DNA of 64,000 nt, from NCBI RefSeq assembly GCF_036013525.1, contig NZ_CP107853.1, positions 9,238,001-9,302,000 on the forward strand. The letters are read 5' to 3'. This stretch comes from Nonomuraea sp. NBC_00507 (GTDB taxonomy: Bacteria > Actinomycetota > Actinomycetes > Streptosporangiales > Streptosporangiaceae). Numbering within the stretch: the first letter of the stretch is position 1; each line of letters starts with the position of its first letter. Below, piece by piece: positions 58,296-64,000 of this stretch. Below the pieces are notes generated by a model. The model did not search any database and was not told where the DNA came from. It was given only the letters and a program-made list of their open reading frames with translations. Made by a program: the position numbers and the translations under genes.

Positions 58296-59939
58296 ATGAA
58301 CCTGACCAGCCATCTCATCCAACGCATGTTGCGTTTGGCCACACCGTCCACCCGACAGTTGATCGTCGACCGCGACCTTCGAGTGCCGATGCCCGACGGT
58401 GTCGATCTCCTCGCCGACCGCTGGGCGCCTCGAGCCGGAGGCGACGCCCTGCCGACGGTCGTCATCCGTACCCCGTACGGCCGGCGCGGCACCTTGGGCA
58501 CGGTCCTGACCCGGCCGCTGGCCGAGCGGGGCTTCCAGGTCCTGATCCAGAGCACCCGCGGCCCGTTCGGCTCCGGTGGCACCCTCGACCCGCTGCGCTG
58601 CGAGCGTGAGGACGGATTGGCCACCCTGGAATGGGTGGGGAACCAGCCGTGGTTCGCCGACACGATGGTGCTGTTCGGGCTGAGCTACCTCGGCTACGCG
58701 CAATGGGCGATGACGGACCGGCTGCCACCCTCGGTCAAGGCGATGATTCCGCAGGTGAGTGAGTCCGCCCTGACCATGGAATTCCTGCGCGCCGACGGGA
58801 TCTCCCTCGAGACGCCTTTCGACTGGGGCGTCCTGGTCGCCACTCAGGAGCGGCGCTGGGCGATGTTGCGTCACCGCCTGGGTGCCAGGCGACTGCAGCG
58901 GGCGTTGCGCACCATTCCGCTCACCGGCTCGGACATCGCCGCTCTCGGTTACCGATCCGAGTACATCCAGGACATTCTCGCCCACGACCGAGACGCCGAC
59001 CGGTGGGCCGGCATCGACCACAGTCACCGGGTGCCCGAGACGACCGTACCGGTCAGCTCGATCGCCGGCTGGTTCGACATCTTCCTGCCCGGCCAGCTCC
59101 GCGACTACCAGGCGTTGCGAGCGGCGGGGCGCGACGCACGCCTGACCCTCGGTCCCTGGACCCACACCGCTCCAGACGTGATCGGGACAGCGGTTCGCGA
59201 GGCCACCGACTTCGGGCTTGCCCACGCCAAGGGGGAGCAACCGGCCCAGCGCGCCCCGGTCCGCCTGTACGTGATGGGCGAGGACAGCTGGCACGACTTC
59301 GACTCCTGGCCCCCGGCGGGGTATGCGCCACACCGCTACCACCTCCAGCCCGGCGCCACTTTGTCGACCGAACCACCCGGCGTGTCCAGGCCCGACCGGT
59401 ACCAGTACGACCCGGTCGACCCCACCCCCGCTGTCGGCGGGGTCCGGATGACCGGCACGACGGGCCGCGTCGACAACACCGCCCTGGAGTCCCGCCCGGA
59501 CGTGCTCACCTACACCACCTCCGCCCTGGAGCACGACCTCGAGGTGATCGGCGAGGTCAGCGCCGAGATCTACTTCCGCTCGAGCCAGCCCTACGCGGAC
59601 GTCTTCGTCCGCCTCTGCGACGTGGACCCGCGCGGCCGCTCGTACAACATCTGCGACGGCCTGCTGAGCCTGACGAGCGCCGACCAGATCCGCGCCGCTC
59701 AGGTGCGGCTTTGGCCGACCGCGTACCTGTTCAAGCGGGGTCATCGCATTCGGATACAGGTCTCCAGCGGCGCCTTTCCCCGGTTCGCCCGCAACCCCGG
59801 CACCGGACGGCCACGGGCGACCGCGGCCACGCTGCTGACCGCCCACCAGGAGGTCTACCACGACCCGGAGCACCCGTCCGCAGTGATCCTGCCCGTGCGA
59901 CTGTCGACCGGCCGGAAGGGGCTCGCCGCCGATGGGTGA
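58296..59939 (+). CDS. CocE/NonD-family hydrolase
   Basis: A 547-residue serine hydrolase of the X-Pro dipeptidyl-peptidase/cocaine esterase family. Catalytic Ser130 lies in FGLSYLGYAQW, Asp in IAGWFDIFLPG and His in LGPWTHTAPD. The C-terminal jelly-roll (ALEHDLEVIGEVSAEIYFRS, RIRIQVSSGAFPRFARNPGT) is complete. ATG follows GGAAGGTCGCACC. Probably an esterase or acylase for an aromatic ester or amide entering the local catabolic routes. Ends at a strong hairpin. Confidence 0.92.
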   Translation: MNLTSHLIQRMLRLATPSTRQLIVDRDLRVPMPDGVDLLADRWAPRAGGDALPTVVIRTPYGRRGTLGTVLTRPLAERGFQVLIQSTRGPFGSGGTLDPLRCEREDGLATLEWVGNQPWFADTMVLFGLSYLGYAQWAMTDRLPPSVKAMIPQVSESALTMEFLRADGISLETPFDWGVLVATQERRWAMLRHRLGARRLQRALRTIPLTGSDIAALGYRSEYIQDILAHDRDADRWAGIDHSHRVPETTVPVSSIAGWFDIFLPGQLRDYQALRAAGRDARLTLGPWTHTAPDVIGTAVREATDFGLAHAKGEQPAQRAPVRLYVMGEDSWHDFDSWPPAGYAPHRYHLQPGATLSTEPPGVSRPDRYQYDPVDPTPAVGGVRMTGTTGRVDNTALESRPDVLTYTTSALEHDLEVIGEVSAEIYFRSSQPYADVFVRLCDVDPRGRSYNICDGLLSLTSADQIRAAQVRLWPTAYLFKRGHRIRIQVSSGAFPRFARNPGTGRPRATAATLLTAHQEVYHDPEHPSAVILPVRLSTGRKGLAADG

Positions 59940-59954
59940 CCGTGGTAAGCCGCG

Positions 59955-59992
59955 AAGCAGTCGGGACCGCCGGACTGCGATCCCGACTGCTT
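59955..59992. terminator. Bidirectional terminator hairpin
   Basis: AAGCAGTCGGGA (59955-59966) and TCCCGACTGCTT (59981-59992) form a perfect 12-bp stem with a 14-base loop, between the convergent CocE-type and Abhydrolase_10-type genes. Confidence 0.75.
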
Positions 59993-60036
59993 ACTATCGG
60001 GCACTCACGGGTGCGCGCGAGCCCTGTCCTCGGCGA

Positions 60037-61512
60037 CTACTTCGCGACGTCGGACAGCGCGGCGTCGCGAACGGCAGCCAACGCGTCGGTCCTCAACACA
60101 TAGCCTTCTGCGACCAGCGGATACATGACCCTTTGCACCTTCGCGACGTAGCGGCCGTGAGTGCCGTACATCGCCTTGAGCTCGTCCGTGGTGTAGTAGC
60201 GGTGCCAGCCTGACACGTTGCAGGGGAAGGCGGTCCCGTTGAGCGCACCCTGCTCCGCGGTCGGCACAACGAACTGCGGGAGACGGATCCCGCCCTCCAC
60301 CTTGCCGTCTGCATCACGAACAGGAAGACCCGGCGGGGATGGGGATATCACGAAGCTTCGCGAAGGGGCGGCGGGCGTCCCTCTCTTGAACCAGTTGCGG
60401 ACAGAATCGATTGCCTTGTTGTAGACCAGGCCGACGTCCACCGTGGTAAAGGGCGGAAGCTTGACACAGACGTGGTTGAAGTCGATCCACTCCAAGAACG
60501 TTTTCGGCTGTCCGTCGGGCAGCAAAATCGATTGATCGCGCTGCGCGATCGCCTCGATGTACTGGGCGCCGTACAGCGAAGCGTGCGTCGCGCCTGCGAC
60601 GTCCCACTTGCGGGTGTACGTCGACGTCGTCCATCCAGCGCCCCCGAACGAGCCCCCCAGCCCTTCGGAGTCGACACTGATCGCCGGAACGGTCAGGTCA
60701 TCTCGGAGCTGGCCCGACCGGTCCCAGAACGCGAAGCCGTCGAAGACGTTGTGGAGCGGCTGGATCGTGTTGTAGTAGATGGCCAGCCGACCGGCCGACT
60801 GCGACTGGCCAATGGCGATCGCGTCCTGCACGTGCAGGCCTGGCATCGGCGCGGTCGCGCCCCCGGCGTTGTTCATGAGTGCCCGGGTGATCTGCGCGAA
60901 GATGTCGTAGGAGATCGGGTCCCCGGTGCAGAGGGACGTGCCGTCGGGAAGGCATTTGTTCACGTCCACCGAGAGCCCGGGGTATCGCTGCGGGCTCCAT
61001 GTCTTGAGCCGCTCGACACCGACACGCTGTGCCGAAACGATGGCGACCGCATAGCCCTCACGCAGGAGGTATTCCGAGGCCTCGGCGGTGGCGAACTCGA
61101 AGTCGACCCCGGTTGTGACGTTGGTCCACTCGACGGCCAGCGTCCCGTTGAACTTGTGCGGCTTGGGATATCGCACCATCACCCGCGTGCGATACGGATT
61201 GCCGCCGTCGAGAACGGTGGCTGTCGTGAAAGTGTTGGCGTTCGCTCCGGTGTACCGGTTGGCGAGGCCTTCCGCGTAGAACTCCTTGGCGGTGTAGCCG
61301 GCAGCCTTCAGGTCGACGGCGGTGGCCGACATCGGTGATGTGCCGGGAACGTTGACCTGCGTCAGTGTCGCGGCAGGCACCGCGACGACAGCGGCCGCGT
61401 TCGCGGTCAGCGGAGATGCCGAGACCAGTGCCCCGGCGAGAGCCGCCGGGAGCAGCAGCAGGACGGCCCGGCGGGCCTTCTGCCCGGACCGCGTCTTGCG
61501 CGATGTAAACAT
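60037..61512 (-). CDS. Secreted alpha/beta-hydrolase-domain protein (Abhydrolase_10 type)
   Basis: A 491-residue exported protein. Basic N-terminus, hydrophobic stretch and cleavage region SASPLTANAAA form a signal peptide. YTRRVMVRYP-like YRTRVMVRYPKPHKFNGTLA and VEWTNVTTGVDFEF are typical of the large hydrolase-domain family. The nucleophile elbow is GQSQSAG with Ser237. A late TDALAAVRDAALSD tail is conserved in the family. ATG 61512 follows CAGGAGGAAGATCAG. It is 82 bases after the second XRE-cupin gene and probably the last gene of the aldehyde dehydrogenase operon. Substrate unknown. Confidence 0.82.
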   Translation of the reverse strand: MFTSRKTRSGQKARRAVLLLLPAALAGALVSASPLTANAAAVVAVPAATLTQVNVPGTSPMSATAVDLKAAGYTAKEFYAEGLANRYTGANANTFTTATVLDGGNPYRTRVMVRYPKPHKFNGTLAVEWTNVTTGVDFEFATAEASEYLLREGYAVAIVSAQRVGVERLKTWSPQRYPGLSVDVNKCLPDGTSLCTGDPISYDIFAQITRALMNNAGGATAPMPGLHVQDAIAIGQSQSAGRLAIYYNTIQPLHNVFDGFAFWDRSGQLRDDLTVPAISVDSEGLGGSFGGAGWTTSTYTRKWDVAGATHASLYGAQYIEAIAQRDQSILLPDGQPKTFLEWIDFNHVCVKLPPFTTVDVGLVYNKAIDSVRNWFKRGTPAAPSRSFVISPSPPGLPVRDADGKVEGGIRLPQFVVPTAEQGALNGTAFPCNVSGWHRYYTTDELKAMYGTHGRYVAKVQRVMYPLVAEGYVLRTDALAAVRDAALSDVAK

Positions 61513-61594
61513 CTGATCTTCCTCCTGTTTGTGGGAGACGCCTGGGCTGGCGTGAAACTCGGCCCAGGCGAGAAAGCGAACGCGAGGGCTGTTG

Positions 61595-62248
61595 TCAGCG
61601 CGACGGTGGCGTGACGACCAGGACAAACTCCGCGACCGTCGGGCGGGGGTTGAAGAGGCGGTGCGGACGGCTGCGGTCGAAGCGGATGGTGTCCCCTACT
61701 GCCAGTAGGAACTCCTGGTCGTCGACCACGACCGCGACGTGCCCGGCGAGCGCGACGATGACCTCCTCGCCCGGGTGGGAGGAGGGATGTGTCGTCCCAC
61801 CACCCGGTGGTATCGCTCCCCAGATCACCTCGACCGCGCCGTCCAGGTCGGGGATCATGAGTTCGTACTGGATGCGGGAATCCGGCACCTTGAGCCGGCG
61901 CCGGTCGGCGTGCCGCACGACGAGTCGCCGCCCAGCCGCGTCATGCTCGCTCGCGGTTGATCGGTCCTCGCCCTCGAACAGCGCCGCGATGGGAATGCCG
62001 AGCGCCCGGGAAATGGTGCGCAGCGTCGGTAGTGACGGCTGTGCGGCGCCCCGCTCGATCCGGGAGAGAAGGCTGGCCGAGATCTGCGCGGCGTCGGCGA
62101 CGCGGTCCAGTGTCAGCCCGGCGTTCTTGCGCAGTTGCCGGATCCGGCGGCCCAGGATGGCGGCGTCGTCGAACTCGGCACCGGCCGGCGGGGCGGCGGT
62201 GGGCAGCGCCTGTATTCCTTCGCCGGGCCTCGTCCGTGCGGTGGTCAT
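61595..62248 (-). CDS. XRE-family regulator with C-terminal cupin domain (paralogue)
   Basis: A 217-residue regulator almost identical to the one at 56267-56878: HTH LTLDRVADAAQISASLLSRI and cupin GDTIRFDRSRPHRLFNPRPT. The first 30 residues differ and are longer. ATG 62248 overlaps the HAD gene stop as ATGA, so it is co-transcribed with aldehyde dehydrogenase and HAD genes. The conserved DNA-binding helix suggests that both paralogues see the same operator, while separate promoters let them respond in different operons. Confidence 0.9.
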   Translation of the reverse strand: MTTARTRPGEGIQALPTAAPPAGAEFDDAAILGRRIRQLRKNAGLTLDRVADAAQISASLLSRIERGAAQPSLPTLRTISRALGIPIAALFEGEDRSTASEHDAAGRRLVVRHADRRRLKVPDSRIQYELMIPDLDGAVEVIWGAIPPGGGTTHPSSHPGEEVIVALAGHVAVVVDDQEFLLAVGDTIRFDRSRPHRLFNPRPTVAEFVLVVTPPSR

Positions 62249-63039
62249 CGCGCGCCGATCGTCAGGAGATCCGGCGTCACGAATGTTGCCCGGGGCCAGT
62301 CGGTGTGCTGGTCGGCGCTGGTTCCGGTGAGCACGAGCAGACTGTCCCAGCCTGCGGCGGCGGCCAACTCGACGTCGGCTGCGACGGTGTCACCGATCAT
62401 CAGCACCCTGCCCGCCACGTGTGGCCGGAGCGCGGTCAAGAACGGCAACGACGGTTTACCACAGATGATCGGATCGACGGCGACCCGGGCGGCGAGTGCG
62501 GCCAGCGCCATGCCGGTGCCGCCGGACAACCCTTCCCGCGTCGGATATGCCACCTCGGTGGTGGTGACCAGCAAGGGCAGGCCACGCTCCAGCAGCATGG
62601 CAACGCGTCCGAGCGTCCTGATATCGGTGTCCGGGGCCAGACCCATGGCGACGGCGCGGCCCGACGGTGTGGATGACCACGACCGCCAGACCTCGTCGGC
62701 CGGCACGGCGCGCACCCCGTGCAGGGCCAACGCGTCGAACAGGCCTGCCTCACCGATCGCCGCCACCTCGTGAATGCCTAGTTCGCGGGCCTGCGCCCCG
62801 AGCGCGTCCGCGGCCGTGACCAGCACGTCACCCGGAGCTGCCAGGCCGGCCCGGGTGAGTCCGGCGCGGAGTTGCGCCGACGTGGCGACGCTGGCGTTGG
62901 TGGCCAGGCAGATCCTGGCTCCCCGGCGACGAAACGAGTCCAGCAGGCCGACGGCGCCGGGCAGGGGGGTGTCGTCTATCCACAGCGTCCCATCGAGGTC
63001 GCTCACCACCGTGTCGTAGGACGCCAGATCGGGGTGCAC
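62245..63039 (-). CDS. HAD-IIA-family phosphatase (NagD / 4-nitrophenylphosphatase-like)
   Basis: A 264-residue HAD hydrolase. VVSDLDGTLWIDDTPLPGAV is motif I with the typical IIA PGA, ICLATNASV motif II, CGKPSLPFL motif III and MIGDTVAADVELAAAAGWDS motif IV. The cap of the IIA type lies between motifs II and III. GTG 63039 starts immediately after the aldehyde dehydrogenase stop. Substrate unknown; it may dephosphorylate a small metabolite of the pathway. Confidence 0.9.
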   Translation of the reverse strand: MHPDLASYDTVVSDLDGTLWIDDTPLPGAVGLLDSFRRRGARICLATNASVATSAQLRAGLTRAGLAAPGDVLVTAADALGAQARELGIHEVAAIGEAGLFDALALHGVRAVPADEVWRSWSSTPSGRAVAMGLAPDTDIRTLGRVAMLLERGLPLLVTTTEVAYPTREGLSGGTGMALAALAARVAVDPIICGKPSLPFLTALRPHVAGRVLMIGDTVAADVELAAAAGWDSLLVLTGTSADQHTDWPRATFVTPDLLTIGAR

Positions 63040-64000
63040 TCACGCCTCCGGGTGAAGGTGGACGACCTGACCGCGGGTGAAGAACTCATATGTGCGCGGC
63101 CCTTGCTCCAAAGGGCCGGAGCCGGAGTCCTTCATCCCGCCGAACGGGACGTACGGCGGAAAGCCGGTGACCGCGTTGAGATGAACCATCCCGGCGTCGA
63201 GGCTCTGCACCAAGGGCAGCGCCAGCGCCAGGTCGCGGGTGAAGACGCCGGCGTTCAGCCCGTACGGGGTGTCGTTGGCGACCTCCATCGCGCGCCCGGC
63301 GTCCGGAACCGATATGACGGCGGCAAACGGTCCGAAGACCTCGTGCCGGGCCGTGGCGGTGCCCGGTTGCACTCCGGCGAGCACCGTGGCCGGAAGGAAG
63401 TTGCCGTACGCGAGTCGTTCCTCGGCCGGCGGGTCACCGCCGTGCAGCACCGTGCCGCCGGCTGACACCCCTTCCCGCGTCGCGCGGATCACCGCGTCGC
63501 GGGCCGCCGGTGTCATGAGAGGGCCGAGCTTCGTGGCCGGCTCGAGTCCGCTGCCCATCGTCCAGTCGGCCGCCGCGGCGGCCAACCGCTCGGCAAGTTC
63601 GTCAGCCACCGGCGCCTCGGCGACGATCCGGCCGATCGCGGTGCACTTCTGCCCGCTGCCGGAGAACGCCCCGGCGGCGAGGTGTGCGGTGACCGCGTCG
63701 AGGTCGGCATCGGCGAGGACGACGGCGACGTTGCTCCCGCCCATCTCCAACTGCACGGCGACGTCGCGCCCGGTGACAGCTCGTTGCACCGCCCGGCCCG
63801 CTGCGGTGGACCCGGTGAAGGTGACCGCCCTGGTGCGGGAATCCGCCAGTAGCGGACCGGCCAGCGTTGCGGCGGTGCCGCACAGCAGGTTCAGCACGCC
63901 GTCCGGCAGACCCGCCTCGGCGAGCGCCCGGGTGAAGTGGACGGCGGACAGCGGCACCAGTTCACTGCACTTCCACACCACGGTGTTGCCGTGCGCGAGC
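63040..64000 (-). CDS. Aldehyde dehydrogenase, partial (N-terminus beyond the window)
   Basis: At least 320 residues of an NAD(P)-dependent aldehyde dehydrogenase run off the right edge; the frame is open to base 64000 (AHGNTVVWKCSE at the edge). FTGSTAAGRAV is the NAD-site motif, QLEMGGSNVAVV holds the general-base Glu and GSGQKCTAIGR the catalytic Cys. The C-terminal PFGGMKDSGSGPLEQGPRTY is of the benzaldehyde/vanillin or 2,5-dioxovalerate type. Upstream partner of the HAD, XRE-cupin and hydrolase genes. Oxidises an aldehyde to the acid. Confidence 0.92.
   Translation of the reverse strand, partial: LAHGNTVVWKCSELVPLSAVHFTRALAEAGLPDGVLNLLCGTAATLAGPLLADSRTRAVTFTGSTAAGRAVQRAVTGRDVAVQLEMGGSNVAVVLADADLDAVTAHLAAGAFSGSGQKCTAIGRIVAEAPVADELAERLAAAAADWTMGSGLEPATKLGPLMTPAARDAVIRATREGVSAGGTVLHGGDPPAEERLAYGNFLPATVLAGVQPGTATARHEVFGPFAAVISVPDAGRAMEVANDTPYGLNAGVFTRDLALALPLVQSLDAGMVHLNAVTGFPPYVPFGGMKDSGSGPLEQGPRTYEFFTRGQVVHLHPEA

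Noticed and set aside
1..64000. CRISPR arrays, rRNA genes, phage structural genes, polyketide or peptide synthetase modules
   Set aside because: Looked for repeats with regular spacers, rRNA-like segments and large modular enzymes; none seen.

Overview
The window is high-GC DNA with purine-rich Shine-Dalgarno sites, many GTG starts and tightly overlapping operons. It carries the gene types of a large-genome soil actinomycete. A Streptosporangiales genus such as Nonomuraea, or a relative, is my inference; nothing here fixes the genus. There is no rRNA, no complete tRNA and no CRISPR array.

Sulfur block (about 1-16.7 kb). A TauE/SafE-type exporter (partial), a TauD-like 2-oxoglutarate dioxygenase and an arylsulfatase face a ten-gene minus-strand operon (15063 to 4069). 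Almost every junction in that operon is a 4-bp start/stop overlap. It encodes a flavin reductase, a glutathione-transferase-fold protein, four luciferase-like (LLM) flavin monooxygenases and a complete oligopeptide-type ABC transporter with a fused double ATPase. The apparent logic is to import an organosulfur compound and release its sulfur oxidatively. Two very short Cys-containing leader peptides of the same family precede the dioxygenase and the long operon. Both sit exactly 7 nt after a TANNNT -10 box. A TTTCCTAC motif lies beside both promoters and recurs before an ornithine-cyclodeaminase-family gene. This looks like a cysteine- or sulfur-responsive regulon.

Glucuronide block (16.8-22.6 kb). 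A beta-glucuronidase with a CUT1-type ABC transporter, and a divergent TetR regulator with a palindrome between them.

Accessory region (22.6-50.5 kb). It opens with a tRNA-Pro 3'-half fragment that looks like an attachment site, followed by an HTH-UTRA regulator. Intact genes include a secreted hydrolase, a MocR/MFS/HAD group, a serine beta-lactamase-fold hydrolase, MFS with HxlR, a secreted SMP-30-like protein, TetR, two HSL-type esterases, AraC and a carboxymuconolactone-decarboxylase-like protein. They are interleaved with many gene relics: PaaX, IS630 and IS5-like transposases, class V aminotransferase, RidA, xanthine dehydrogenase, several tyrosine recombinases, DeoR, old yellow enzyme, an SDR/enoyl-CoA-hydratase chimera, IclR, aldehyde dehydrogenase, SDR and fumarylacetoacetase. 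Homogentisate dioxygenase and its neighbour carry single-base frameshifts. This is a hot spot of integration and decay.

Aromatic catabolism block (50.5-64 kb). A FAD aromatic hydroxylase and an MBL-fold protein with divergent MarR; a cupin dioxygenase (2,4'-dihydroxyacetophenone dioxygenase-like), Zn-alcohol dehydrogenase and SDR operon; an AraC regulator and a CocE-type hydrolase; and a second operon of aldehyde dehydrogenase, HAD phosphatase, XRE-cupin regulator and secreted hydrolase. Two XRE-cupin regulators 5 kb apart are recent duplicates.
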